Part shown: one piece after another, positions 22,549 to 35,337 of the stretch
How positions within the stretch are numbered: the first letter of the stretch is position 1
Layout of the letters: every line of letters starts with the position of its first letter
DNA from: Epiperipatus broadwayi
Taxonomy: Eukaryota > Onychophora > Udeonychophora > Euonychophora > Peripatidae
Assembly (NCBI GenBank): GCA_028023455.1
Contig: JAQFVV010000018.1
Span: forward strand, 6,227,800-6,291,799
Length of the DNA stretch: 64,000 nt
Reading direction: 5' to 3'
The notes under the pieces: model-generated
What the model was told of the DNA's origin: nothing
Database searches by the model: none
What the model saw: the letters and a program-made list of their open reading frames with translations, nothing else
Program-made: the position numbers and the translations under genes

Positions 22549-22847
22549 CTAAAACATAATTATGTAAAAAAATCATTTAAACTAAGAAATAATATTTGTA
22601 AAAATAATGAAAAAATAAATGCTGCTATTTTATACTTAATTCTAAAATAAATACACATTATACAAGAATTATTGTTATTAAAATGGTTTGAAAAACTGTA
22701 ATTCTCAAGATGATATTGAATCAAGGACTATTATTATTTATCAGATACCTACATTATTATTGAATCACAGGCAATACAACAATAATAAAATGTTCTCTAA
22801 TATTTTTAACTTTTAAAACGTTTCTACAAATGTATGAAAAAAAAAAC
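22549..22847 (-). other. Candidate intron
   Basis: It begins with GT and ends with AG on the minus strand between the two candidate exons, and is very AT-rich. Confidence 0.4.
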
Positions 22848-22902
22848 CCTCCTGAATAATGAATGCGGATCTGTTTGCCATCCCACTGCATAGGGTTTGA
22901 AC
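22848..22902 (-). CDS. Candidate internal exon upstream of 22443-22548
   Basis: A 55-nt segment on the minus strand, preceded by TTTTATTTAAACCAG and followed by GGAGG|GTTTTT. In the frame that joins in phase with the next exon it reads 'FKPYAVGWQTDPHSLFRR'. Its other two frames are open too, so the coding frame is inferred from the join. No earlier exon found; it would lie above 22902 on the minus strand. Confidence 0.42.
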
Positions 22903-23288
22903 CTGGTTTAAATAAAACAAAAAATTTCAAGAACAAATTCAAAGCCATCCATTTAACCATTTGCATATTGACAGATAACACTTATTTATCTATTTTTAAC
23001 TAGAAGGTAACATAAGAGTAAAAATCATAAATCGATCTGGCAGTTGTCTATATATGACAGTAGTAACTTTTTTTAATGTTTCTTTTTGGAATGCTGTTAA
23101 AGGAGGACAACACTGTTTTATCTTGTCTCATTTATTTAATAATATATGCATCAAATTATAATGGATTTGAACACAGACTTTCAAGCTCCTTCAGCTATCT
23201 GCTCAATCTCATATAACTGTTGCACACCACACATATATGAAAATTATTGCACACCACACATATGAAAATTATATATATATATATATAT

Positions 23289-23299
23289 ATCAGTTGGTC
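23289..23299 (-). ncRNA. Truncated hammerhead, family D copy D3
   Basis: On the minus strand stem I ACCAA and the first core bases CTGAT remain. An (AT)n tract at 23273-23290 replaces stem II, GAAA and stem III, so it cannot cleave. Confidence 0.5.
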
Positions 23300-23854
23300 C
23301 AGATCATCATCATCTGTCAGAGAATGGTGATGGGCAGAATACATGCTAAATCTATAATATTTGATTGAATACAGGTTTATATAGGACCTTTTCCATTTAA
23401 ATACACAGAATGGGGATGAGCAGAATACATGCTAAATCTGTAATATTTGATTAAATACACCTGTATTCAATCAAATATTACAGATTCAGCATGTATTGTT
23501 CACCCCCATTCTGTGAATTTAAATGGATAAGATCCTATACATGACAGGTACACCTGTATTCAATCAAATATTATAGATTCAGCATGTATCCTGTCCATTT
23601 CCATTCTGTGTATTTAAATGGATAAGGTCCTATACTTGAGGGATCAGAGTAACTTAAAAATCAACCTGGGCATAACAATAATATTGGCATCAACAAGGAA
23701 TTTGGGCATTCCATCATCAAATTTTCAATCATACGGATGGCTGAAGAGTTGGAGGATGTTGTTGATTGAAGTCTGTCCATTAAATTGTGAAAAATTGCTG
23801 TCTTAATATAAACTGAGCAATGATTATATATGTGTGTGTGAGATGACGATTTGG

Positions 23855-23898
23855 ATCAACTAATGAATGCTGGTTCAGCATGAAATATGCATATTGGA
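23855..23898 (+). ncRNA. Degenerate hammerhead, family D copy D2
   Basis: The core is CTAATGA (invariant G5 changed to A), which should inactivate it. Stem II ATGCT/AGCAT is perfect, better than in D1, and GAAA is kept. That perfect stem supports D1 and D2 both descending from a working ribozyme. Confidence 0.6.
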
Positions 23899-23965
23899 GA
23901 TTATTTGTCTTTTTCACATGAGTGTGGTTATGTGTAATAGTTATATGAGAAAAAGCAGATAACTG

Positions 23966-24470
23966 AAGAAAGTTTGAAATGGTTTAAATCCCTTATAATT
24001 TATATCTAAAATTCAAGAGTATTTAAATTATACTTGCATTCACTCAAATATGTACATTAGCTTTTCAGTCTAGAAACGAAGGGGATAAATAAGTAATATT
24101 GAGCATTATAATCAAGACATAATACAAACACTAATAATAATAAAAAAATTAGACAATAGGGTGTTATAAGACAATTAACAGTAATTATGACTAAGCTATA
24201 AGTAATACATGATCATCATTGGTAGTTTTCAATATTTGGCACTTCATAAGAGAATTTGTTTTAGCATATCTGCATTCTGAACAATATAAACTTTAATGAG
24301 TCCCTTTCATCATGAAAATGCATAACATAAGACTTATTTATGGGGATGTGGTGTAAGGATATTATTTAATTAAATGTGAATTAGTAATTGACTTGGAACA
24401 CATATCTACAAACCGTCAGTTTTTGACAATTATGTATATATGTAAAATATTTTGTAAATAATCTGTTTAA
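23966..24470. other. Unassigned AT-rich stretch
   Basis: No feature recognised. Confidence 0.45.
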
Positions 24471-24611
24471 TATTTACTAAGGCTGTAACCTCAAGAATGT
24501 GCACGTAAAATGTGATAGTAGGGAGCTCTACAGATCTTATCCACAAGCTTATGTTTGGAAGAAAAGAGGGGAACCCCCTTCTTTACTTCAACCTACTTTC
24601 TATATAAATAG
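24471..24611 (+). repeat. Repeat E, copy 1
   Basis: About 140 bp, from TATTTACTAAGGCTGTAACC to CTATATAAATAG, matching 25855-25993 closely. No coding content. It could be a small SINE or MITE; no terminal inverted repeats or pol III boxes are clear. Confidence 0.65.
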
Positions 24612-24816
24612 GTGAAGCTGAAGCGGTTAAATCTGAGAGTGTGAAGCTATTCAATACTTCACTGATTAAGTCCACATTTCTTATTACACATTAATACTCA
24701 TGAAATCTTTCAATTTACAATGAGTCACTGGAAAGATCTTATAGTTAGAAATCTATTACGATAAATTAAAGTTGTAATTATAAATTTATTTAAAAGCACA
24801 TTGATTACATAAATAA

Positions 24817-24880
24817 TATTTACTAAGGCTGTAACCTCAAGAATGTGTGCATAAAAATGCAATAATAGGGACCTCTACAG
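24817..24880 (+). repeat. Repeat E, copy 2 (first 64 bp)
   Basis: Starts like copies 1 and 3 (TATTTACTAAGGCTGTAACC) and stops at ACCTCTACAG, so it is 3' truncated. Confidence 0.65.
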
Positions 24881-25854
24881 GTTTAAGTGATTAAAAAAAT
24901 ACAATTTTAGGTAATAATAATAATGACAATTAAACTTTTAATTAAATGAAAAGGTTTGTATCATTAAAGAGCAGTAGTTGGATTTGATTAATTTCTATAA
25001 GCATATTAAGAATTTGAAAATTACTGTTGCAAATGATCTGCAAGGTTTAGTGTTATATTAGAATGACTCTGGAGTTCAAGATCCGTAGATTGTAACTCCA
25101 TCTAATCAGTTCTGATGCTTGAATTCATTACAAACTCCCTAGTAATGAATTATTCAATAATTTATTTATTGTTAAAATCAGTCATTTTCATTGATTGTTG
25201 ACTATGAGCCCTGCATAGTTTGGTGATTATAGTCTATGGAATGCAGTCTAGCTCTTGCAGTTGCAAAACTCAATCTTCTTATGAACTCTCCAGCAATAAA
25301 CTATTCATTTGTTGTTGTGATATTTTCTTGGAAAGTGGTTTATAAGAATCATATTTTACTCTGATGCATAATATTTGTATTTTAAAAAGAATAATTATTT
25401 AATTGTACTGAATTATTTTAAAACACAATGTTGATCTAAATTATGGACTTCTTTTTATTTGCCAGGAGGCCCTTTGAAAAAGGTAGAGTAGGGCTTTGAC
25501 AATTAAGAATCCTTTGCAAATCTTAAAAATTAAAACTCTTTGTTAATGTTCAAAATTAGATGCACACCTTATCAGACTTCGTTTGAATTACGACTACAAT
25601 TTTCCATCTGGTTTCTAGGGATGGCAGTTTTCTAGTTGACCAATGAAAAGGATTCAGTTTTATTATGAGAGTGCTTTCATATTTATGAATTACAAAAATG
25701 ACAAATTCTCTTACCTAAAAAGAAACAATAATTTTAAATTCAGTCATGAGATAACACTATCCACCTTATTAATCATAGCTCATTTGATCTATTACCAGAA
25801 GATTTATAATTTCTAGTGTTAGATCAAATGAATTATCACTAATAATGTAGATAA
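24881..25854. other. Stretch between E copies, with a weak direct duplication
   Basis: 25075-25160 and 25205-25320 look like diverged direct copies of one segment (both have '..TGAACTC/TACAAACTC..AATGAATTATTCA/AATAAACTATTCA'). No coding signal. Confidence 0.35.
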
Positions 25855-25993
25855 TATTTACTAAGGCTGTAACCTCAAGAATGTGCGCATAAAAATGCAA
25901 TAGTAGGGACCTCTACAGATCTTAACCACAAGCTTACGTTTTGGAAGAAAAGAGGGAAACCTCTTTACTTCAACATACTTTCTATATAAATAG
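25855..25993 (+). repeat. Repeat E, copy 3
   Basis: Nearly full match to copy 1, including GGAAGAAAAGAGG and TCTATATAAATAG. Same strand as copies 1 and 2, 1.38 kb from copy 1. Confidence 0.65.
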
Positions 25994-28656
25994 ATTTATG
26001 TCATATTTAAATTTATTGGAATTGAGCATGAACTTTATTAAAAATTAAACAGTTTAAAGTTTTTGCTGCAGTCTGTTTGAAAGTTTAATTCTGTAGAATA
26101 ATTAAACAAATCAAGGGATGGTTTAGATATGAAATAGTAATGTAACTAAGAGAGTACTAAAAAATAAAGTGCAAGACATTTTGAAATTATAATTTTCATT
26201 TCTAAAATATTTAATGTTAATTACAAGATTGAATGCTATATTGAGAGCGAGAGCTGCTAATGGACATATCTATTCTGTTTATTAAATAAGTTTAACTTAA
26301 TATTTAACTTGTATATTATTACCCTGTTCTAATCTTTGAAGGAAATGTAGTGTTATAAATTCTTATTATTTTGTTATAAATGGCTTTTTAATTTAATAAT
26401 AAAGGTTGAAATACAAATTAAATGTTTTTTTAATAAAGCTATTTTTTCTAAGAACTGTCAGATCTTAAAGGTCCACTTATAAAATCAAATATTAATATAT
26501 AAATACAAAACTTGAAAATTAATATTTGAAAAATATTGTAAGATAAGATATAAAATTAATTAAAAGTCTAGGAGTTTTTATCACCATTAACACATTATTT
26601 AAAATTTATAAATATATATAAAAGTAAAATTAGCACTAATTATACACAATAATCATTTGCAATTAGATGCTGGATTAGCATCCTCTACTTCAATTTATTA
26701 ACTCTTTTTGGAAAAACTCAAATTTTATTTATACTTTACTAAATATATGTATCTGTTAATAATAAATAATGTTTCATGTAGCATTTGTTTCTCTATTTCA
26801 GATATTGCTGGCCTGATCATAATCTGTTATGGGGTTGGATAAGGAATCCTTTTAGATTTGTTAAAACAAAATTTTAAAATGACATTAACATTCTAATCAT
26901 TAAACTATTTTGACAAAATTGTTAAGAATGCTACTTTAAAATTCAATATTCATGAATCTAAAGATTTCTGGTTTAATACTAATGCTAACCTATCACTGGT
27001 CAAACCTGAAAAAATATAGAACACAATATTGTGGCCTATACGAATCCATGTATTGTTACTGAGTTAATTGTATTTATCCACAGTATAAATAAACTCTAAA
27101 TTTTTCTAACAATAACTAACAATTCAACTACATCAGTTGTTCCAAATTATTTTTTTGCAAATCCCTCAAGAGCTTATTTCCACAAATTGTACCCTCTATA
27201 TTAGCAAAATGTTTGAATTTACTATAATTGCTAATGTTTCAAGTTTATATGTTCATAACTATAAATAAATATCTCAATACAGAGATTAAAAAGCAGTGGA
27301 ATAAGTAATTCAAAGCTTAAAATTACAACAAAAAGAAAAGATGTAAAAAAAACATGGAAGAATTCACTCACTGGTTGCAGGGTTGGTGGGATGTCTGCAT
27401 AAGTACCTACACTGGTTATAGCATGATAGTATTCAGATGATCATGAAGTGGATAAGAATGAAAGTTGAGCCTATAAGAGACATGCAACCATGTATGTGCA
27501 TTGTAGCAGCATGATTTAGGGAGGTATTCCCCACTCATTGATCAAAATAACAAAATAAGATTTTGAATAATGAAGTCAACAATTTGAATTAATATCTTTT
27601 GACTTACTTTTTGTCTTATTCAATTTTGTATGTGTTTTCCTAAATCTTTTGGTTCCTGCCTTTTATAATTAATGTTAATTATTAAAATAGATGAAAATTA
27701 CTTTGCATATAGACTAATAAAACAATTAGAGAATTTGTAGTAAATAATCATAACATATTGAGAATTAATTAATTACATTCTGGACAAATAGTTAATAAAG
27801 TAAAAGGATTATATATGGATATGTGGAAACTAAAAGTAAATGTAAATTAAGAAATAAAACTAATCTGGATATTTCTCAATTAGCATCAGTTAAAATTATC
27901 TAGAAAGCAAAAGTTATAAATATTTGCATGTTGGGCCAACAGAGGGTTGGAATCCATTGCACTCTAACTATGAAATAGAATTAAAATTCTATGTATTAAT
28001 AATTAATTGCTAAAAATGGACTAACACTGCATAGTTTAACTTTACAGATTTGATTCATTACAAGAAGCTAAGAGCCATTGAAACAATAATCACAGGATGT
28101 AAAGAACTATTTTGGTTCTTATTATAATTTAATAAGTCTCCAGATATATTTGCATATGTAGATATATTAATTATTTTATATATTAATTACTTATATAGAA
28201 TTGTAGTTATATATTTGATGAGATTATTAAATTAATGTACTCAAGTTTGGTTATGATCTGATTTATGTTAATTAAAATGTTTCTAACTTAAAGGGATTTT
28301 AATTTCTACTGATAAACAATTCCTTCAATAGTACCATAACAGAAAAATGTTCAGATTAGAACATATAAAAAAGTTTTCAACATACAACTACATGTAAAAT
28401 ACCATCATCAAAAATCTTCAGATAAAATTATTACATAGTCTAATTTTATAATTCCAGTTTATAAATAATTTCTTGGACCAATTCTGAAGAAAAAAATCAA
28501 TCAAAACAGAGCATATATTATTAAAAATAAGCTAAAATGTATATAGAATGGGAGGGGGGGGGTAATGATGAATTGAAATGTACCTAAATTATTGTACTTT
28601 CCAAAATTGTGACTCTTGTAATAAATTAGGTATTCAAGCAACTATAGTAGGCTAAC
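25994..28656. other. Mostly unassigned stretch
   Basis: Apart from the possible exon at 26802, 27360-27540 is less AT-rich and 27930-27965 has a B-box-like GGTTGGAATCC. Either may be a SINE relic, but nothing is firm. A G-run lies at about 28550-28562. Confidence 0.4.
26802..26842 (+). CDS. Possible short terminal exon
   Basis: Preceded by a strong 3' splice site (GTTTCTCTATTTCAG). The open part reads 'IAGLIIICYGVG' then TAA, a hydrophobic C-terminus. It is short, with no partner exon found, so chance is quite possible. Confidence 0.22.
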
Positions 28657-29168
28657 TGTGCAGTATTATATATATGCGAATGTAACTAAAATTTATTATT
28701 TGACAGTGCAATACATGCAGATAATATATAAATAAATATCTAATTATTATGCTACTTTATCAGCATATGCCAATCATACATTTAAATGCATATTAAAAGT
28801 CAATTATGCTAACGTGATATAATTATGCAAAAATGGGCTCATATAAAAAAAAACTCTGTTAAGTGACTATATGTGTGGAAATATAATAATGATTGTAAAT
28901 ATAATTCACATACTAAAGAGTATTTAGGATCTTCACTAATAACATATAAATATAGATATTGCAGTTCTATAAGAATTGGTGCATAAAGAACTGTCTTCAT
29001 TTCAGACACACACACGTCGAAGCTTATCTATAGACTTTAGAAACTTCTAATGAAATTTCTAGTTGTTATTTACTCTATTTTTTTCTATTTGATTATTTGA
29101 TCTTGAATAAATTTGTTTTGTGACTTTGTTTGTGCTTGAGTTTGTTTAAAGTTATCTGTGCTCTCCTG
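28657..29168 (+). repeat. 5' LTR of Ty3/gypsy relic
   Basis: Starts TGTGCAGTATT and ends near CTCTCC. It aligns over its whole length with 32333-32922 (shared 'ATATCTAATTATTATGCTAC', 'CGTCTTCATTTCAGACACA'-like block, 'AGCTTATCTATAGACTTTAG', 'GTGCTTGAGTTT'). The LTRs differ by many substitutions and indels, so the insertion is old. A TGG that could start a primer-binding site follows at 29171. Confidence 0.75.
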
Positions 29169-31080
29169 ACTGGTATTGAGATAATAATACTCTCAGATCA
29201 TAGCAGAATCTCACAGTCGACAATATAAAAAATCCAGAGAATCATAATTAAATTCCATTGCTATAAATCTCTGTGGGATTGATAGAAATCTATGTGCAAA
29301 TAGTTGATCTGGCAAACAAAAAAATAGTGTCAATAAGCAGCAACATTCATGAATTCAATATTGATAATGCTGCACCTTGAAAATTATGTGAACCATATTG
29401 AAAGGTATATTCATAAACAAGTAGATGGAACAATGAAAGTATCTATAATTATATAGTTCCTAGAAAAGATGTATCACACAACTCTGCAACCCTAGGATTC
29501 CTGAAGAAGTTCTGTATCAGGAGGCTAAGAAAAAATAAACATTTATTTTATACTTGTGATAAGTAAATAAGTGGCACAATTGAGGTTGAGGAATAGAAAG
29601 CAACTGTGTTATGGAAAATATCAGAATTATGATGTAGCACTGAGAATATTAGCAAAATATTGTGATTATGTCTAAGATTTAAATGATAGGCAATATACTA
29701 GACTAATGATTATATGAATGATAGATAATAACTTTAGAAAAATATTATTAAATAAACCAGATCTTAATTATAAATGAGCAATAGAAAAATGTATCATGCA
29801 AGAAACTATATTAGATAATGCTTCAGAATTTATATTTTTTAAACAAATGGATTAATACCCAATTGTAATAAAGAAAAAAGATATAGACAGAGAGAACCAT
29901 GGGAGTGCAAAAATATTTTGATATGTTACAGCTGCAGAAAAATAGCCATTTAAAGAAAACTGCAGATTTAGAGTGAAAAATGCAATATTTGAAACAACAT
30001 GACATTTAGCATGTCTGCTGCAATAAGACCGGAATGCTAAAACAAAACAAAAAGCCAGACTATAAATCTGGGGAGGGAGAATAAGAAGTAAATTTAGTAT
30101 AAAGAAATTAAATGATGTGAATAATGATCACATTCTAATGAATGCATATATATCCAAGCAGAAAACTACTATAGAAATGGACAATGAAGTGGGTCTGCTG
30201 TTATTATCATATAAAGATTGAATGGAAATTAGTGGTAGATGTAAGAAGAAAACATCACTTATGGTAACTAATGTTATCACTATAGATGTAAATGAGAATA
30301 AGATAGCGATGCATGGAAAAATCCTTGTGAAATTAAATTCTAAGTTTAAATTTTTACTATTGTAAATTTTTTTACTATTGATGATAATCAATAAAGATTT
30401 TATCCCATTACTAGGGATAAGCTGGTTTTGTCAAATGGGAATCCATGAAAATGTTATCAAGTACAATTGGAAGCAATAAATTAAGAAAAAGTATCAATGG
30501 TTATTCAAATCTGGACTTGTGAAGTTATCAGCATGGCCAGTAAACATTGAATTAATAAAGAACACTCACCCAATTGTATGCAAGAAGCATAAAGTTTCAT
30601 TCCCATTAAAGAAAGTAGAAAGATTATCAATGGGAAGATTCATTAAGGCATATTAACACTGATAGAAGACCCATCTTGGACTACTCCAGTTGTAGTTATT
30701 ATGAAGCCAGATGGAAATCTTCACTTAACATGTAGACTACCATGTTACATTAAATAAGTTTATTAACAAAGGATCCTATCTCATTTCTAGCATATACGAA
30801 TTGTCTAACTTTCTGCAAAAATAGATTTAAAGTCCACTTTCCATCAAATCCATGTCCCTAATAAAATGGTGAAACTACAAACTCCTACTACTTACTTGTA
30901 ACTTTACAAATGCAATAAGTTTCCATATGGCATTACAGTTGTGCTAATATTTTCCAAGCTAAAATGAATAATTTATTTCATGGCATGGAAGGGATTATGC
31001 CATATTTAGACAACATATTGATTATCATTAAATATTGAGTCTTAATGGGCAATATATATATATATATATATAAAGGCTGT

Positions 31081-31182
<102 letters not shown>

Positions 31183-31800
31183 GCTGTTCCAAATTGGAGA
31201 AAATAGCAAAGCTAAATACTGCTAAATGTATATGATAGATATTGGAGATCCTAACTTGGATAAAGTAAAAGAAATAAAAAAATGTGGAGTTACCTAAGAA
31301 TGTAAGAGGTTTTCCAGAATGTTAAGGCTTATTGAATCTTTTTGAGAGCTTTCTTATAGGAAAGTATTATAAGTTATCATCTTCATAAATATTTTTGCAA
31401 AAAGCAAAGGTCTGCTGCATTAAATTAGCTCTTAATTTATTATTGTAGCAACCTGGATGTGATAATCACAATGGTCACATTGGAATGTTGAATTGGTATC
31501 ACTGTGCTACAGAAAAGAATATCTTATTGCTTATGTCTTGAGAATCTTGGTGGCAGCTGAAAAAATTTACAATTAGTTCAGCAAGGAAGTTTTAACTATA
31601 ATCTTAACCATAAGAAAGTTCCATCAGTACATTTATGGATGGAAATTTCAAATTTTTAATGATCTCTGCCCATTACTGAAAATATTTGGCAATGATAAAA
31701 AAATTCCAAAATATAAAAGCCAATATAAAATACACTGGATAAATATGCTGGCAGTGTATGGTTATGAACTGTTTTTTAAACCTAAAAAACAGATAGTCAA

Positions 31801-31960
31801 GCATTGTTAGCCGAGAGGTCATCGCAGCTGCCTTGCAAGCAAGTAATTGGTTGCAGACGGTTGTGGGTTCGCATCCCAGCCGATGACATATGGAAAAAAA
31901 AACATTGTATTGATGCTTTACCATGCCTGTCAGAGAATGAATGTCAATAAAAGCTGATAA
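31801..31960 (+). mobile_element. tRNA-derived SINE inserted in gypsy relic
   Basis: 31801-31889 folds as a class II tRNA-like unit (A-box-like TTAGCCGAGAGGTC at 31807, anticodon-arm-like CTGCCTTGCAAGCAAG, extra arm, B-box-like GGTTCGCATCC at 31866, CCC/GGG T-stem). Leu/Ser-type tRNAs have this plan. A non-tRNA tail with A-run and AATAAA-like bases follows to about 31960. It interrupts gypsy coding just after the RNase H block. No clear target duplication. Confidence 0.6.
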
Positions 31961-32332
31961 AGATCAATTATATTGATTCCCCGAACTTTAAACTTGATAA
32001 ACAGTTCAATAATGCCTGGAGTACCTGAATATGCAAAGTTAATGAAGCAGATTAGGTTGGCAAATAGATGTAAAGCCTATCTGGAATATGTGAGAGATCA
32101 ACAATTTGTCATGGTTGCATGTACTCACCTTACTTCATCAGGATCAAACTATTGAATCAGCAGATTGTATTACTCCAAGAGCGCTCCAATAATAAGAAAG
32201 GATTATAATTTCACAAGAAGGGGAAGAGACTTTTTGTTAGAAGAGCACACGTTGCAGAAACCTTGCTAAATTAGAAGTTTATCTGTGTGAATAAGAGCAT
32301 TATTTCTAGAGTAATAGGAAGAGTGGGCTTTC

Positions 32333-32922
32333 TGTGCGTGTATTGTATATATATATATATGAATCTAAATAAAGTTCATTATTTAACCATGTAAATACGT
32401 GCACACAGTATATGAATAGAATATCTAATTATTATGCTACTGTATAAAATCTACATATGCCAATCATATATTTAAAGGTGTATTAAAAGTCAATTATACT
32501 ACTGAGGAATAATTGTACAAAAATAGGCTCATATAAAAAGAAATCTGCAAAGGGAATTTAGGAGTGTATGTGTGGAAGCGTAATGATTGTGAGAATGGTT
32601 CGCATACTAAAGAGCGGATAATCTAAATATGATAATTGTCTAAATTTAGGATCTTTGCTAACGAAGTATAAATATAGATATTGCAATTATATTTTAATTG
32701 GTGTGAAGAACCGTCTTCATTTCAGACACAATGCAAATGGATAATTATCTATTATGCGTATGTAGAAATTGACACATATAGGTAGAAGCTTATCTATAGA
32801 CTTTAGAATTTTCTAATTATTAATTACTCTTTATTCTTTTTCTATTTAGTTATTTGACAATGAATAAATGTTGCTTTTTTACTTTATCTTGTGCTTGAGT
32901 TTATTTAAAGTTACTATCTCTC
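32333..32922 (+). repeat. 3' LTR of Ty3/gypsy relic
   Basis: Begins TGTGCGTGTATTG after the polypurine tract and ends near CTCTCC. It is longer than the 5' LTR because of extra (AT)n and two indels, one near 32610-32640. Confidence 0.75.
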
Positions 32923-35168
32923 CGAAATAATTTATCTATAATTATTTAATTTGCATAGGCTAATTTAATAGTCCTTGCAGACTGATTGCACCAGTAGCCT
33001 TGTTGACTGTTTTAAAACATTCAGTTTATTTAATTAAAATTGTAATCAAAATAAGCCTAACAAATACATATTTATTATAAAAGATGAAATTGATCAAAAG
33101 GTGGAGGAAAAAATGGATGTGACTTCCGATAAAGTTAACTTGGTGACAAATGTTTTTTGATGAATTTTTTTTTGGATGGAATAATATTCCAGAATCCATT
33201 GAATTATTTTTATTATAATTATGGTATATTTCCCCTCTTTAACTTAAAAAAAAAAAAAAAAACTTACTCAGAAATGTTATAAACAGTTCAATCACCGGAA
33301 GTAACAGTTGAGCCGCGATCCTTGAATCTAGTTCTAGAATCTGCCACTCTAACACACAATATTTTATTAACTTATTTTATAAAATAGTAATCAATTTTTG
33401 TAATAGTTACAAGATTAAAAAATAATTTTATTAATATGTATATGAATGTGCGGGCATGCTCGGTTAATTTCTTTTTTATTCTTGTAACTATTACAAAAAT
33501 TGATTACCATTTAAAATTTTACTAAACTTTTTTTTTTTCGAATCAGTCAATTAATGCCAATATTTATAAAGCATTTTCATGTTTAGAATAATCCGATGTT
33601 TAGCTGTAATTTCTTTTGATCAATTAAAATATATTTTTAGTATTGATAATGAAATAAGTATAATGCTTTCTGACAGCTTTACGTAATTCCACTTGAAAAA
33701 TATCCTAATTAGTAATACAAGCTAAAAACAACCCAGATCTTTTTCGATGTATTTTAAAAAGGCTAATAATTTAAATTAACACGAAAATATATATCATATT
33801 AATTATAATCGCATTAACTTTATTATCTTGATTAATAAGAGGGCTTTAATAACTGAAACCTATAAATCATGACTTTTTTTAGCAACAATAAAATCAAATC
33901 ATATTCAAAAACTAATAAGTAAAAAAAAAAAAAAATTGCAAATAAATAAAATTTTGAATTTCAAATATGTATACATTGATCACGTAAAGGAACATTAAAC
34001 TTTGAAGTTAATAAACTTGCTAGCAAGTAATATATTCACGGATGAATAACACAAATTAGGATCACTAAATATCTATCATGTCAATTATTAAAAAATTTAA
34101 AATGAAGCATGAGGAAGAAATATGCTTTTAGACGGTTCTATCTTTTTCTAAATCGTTATTATAATTCATTAGCAACTATATATAAAATGATAAATTTATT
34201 TGTCGTGCTGTTAACATAGGTAAAATAATTTATTTTTCTTCTGAAAAAAGAAGAAAACTGATTAAATTTAAGGTAATTAGAATTTCTAATTAAGGGAATT
34301 AACTGTCTAAGATAAACTATATATTGATAAAGCCGATAAGTATTTTGCTTATGAATATAGAATTTATTAAATAAAAGGTAATTTGTTGACTTCGGAGAAC
34401 AATAAAAATAGCCAATATCTAGGGTAGCAGACTAAAATAAAGCCACCTGATTGGAATCGTCATTAGTGTGAATAATACCTAATGGCTAAAACAGGAAGAT
34501 GGAAGATAGAAGAGCCAAGACGGAAGGCAATCAAAGAACAGCAGAAATGCTTTTCCAGTGCAATTCACTATTGCAAGTGCCAAAGTGAACTCAAGATTGT
34601 GCAGGTTGATCCAATTTTATTATTATTTGATAAGCCTAAGTGCTACAAATTTTCTGAAAAATAAGTTAGATTTTGATAGAATTATTCTGAAACTGATCAA
34701 ATTATTATAATGCTCATTGTGTTGCATATATATATATAGTTCACATTCTAATTTTATTCAACTTATATCGCTAGTTATCAATATGCTGTGGGATAATTTA
34801 TTTATTATTTGCATGCAGTCTTACCACAACAGTTATTGGTGCTATATATTTATAAAAGATACATAAATATTATATGCTACAATATGTATCATATTTTTTA
34901 TCTTAATAGTCTTAAATTAAGGTAAAGATAGAGTATTCTAAATAATTCCATTACAGGTCAATACTGACTTCAATATGCCTGGCTACAAAGAATAAAAAAA
35001 GGAGGTATAAAGTAAAACAACAAATATGATTTTGCTATATTTTCTCAGAAATAGCAGTTTTGCCTTTCAATAAATTATGTTTAGTATACTGAGGGCAATC
35101 TTTGATGTGGAATAATGTGAAAAGCTGCATTTTATAAGTTAACTATCTTAATATTCACAAATAGCAGA
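32923..35168. other. Mostly unassigned AT-rich stretch
   Basis: 33041-33160 holds a 40-codon open segment of mixed composition ('DEIDQKVEEKMDVTSDKVN'). 33270-33350 is less AT-rich. 34482-34664 has a 60-codon ATG frame ('MAKTGRWKIEEPRRKAIKEQ') with higher GC than its flanks. I recognise none of them; the 34482 frame is the better small-gene or relic candidate. Confidence 0.35.
33387..33507. repeat. 27-bp perfect inverted repeat with 67-bp spacer
   Basis: GTAATCAATTTTTGTAATAG...AAG at 33387-33413 is the exact reverse complement of 33481-33507. It may be a small MITE or hairpin; no open frame inside. Confidence 0.7.
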
Positions 35169-35295
35169 TTAGTTTATATATTCAAAACAAAGCAAAACTC
35201 TCCATCAGTAGTGCCATCTTGTGCCAACAAGAGCAATCAATGGATGCCAGAAGGCTTGTGCATAAAATTCCTATCTAGTGCCTACTCATCCAATA

Positions 35296-35337
35296 TCCCC
35301 AAACTAGTTTCTGTCTTGTGGCCTTCATCAGTGAGGA
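35296..35337 (-). ncRNA. Hammerhead ribozyme, family B element 2, copy 1
   Basis: Minus strand: TCCTCA, CTGATGA, stem II, GAAA, palindromic stem III ACTAGT, U at the cleavage site, TGGGGA. Stem II has GACA in place of GCCA, so it is weaker than copy 2. The core is complete and the U at the cleavage site is allowed. Confidence 0.75.

Larger units (their letters stand above)
23165..23965. repeat. Family D inverted element (D3 minus, D2 plus)
   Basis: The left part (23165-23460) reads on the minus strand and the right part (23461-23965) on the plus strand, meeting near 23461 at TACACCTGTATTCAATC. Each arm next to the centre has two copies of a roughly 95-bp subrepeat (CAATCAAATATTAYAGATT...ATTTAAATGGATAAGGTCC). 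The outer left end (CAGCTATCTGC..CTCATATAAC) is the reverse complement of the outer right end (GTTATATGAG..GCAGATAACTG). This is the same 5'-to-5' layout as families A and B. Confidence 0.7.

Noticed and set aside
30128-30391. Minus-strand 87-codon frame
   Set aside because: Antisense to the gypsy protease-like region on the plus strand.
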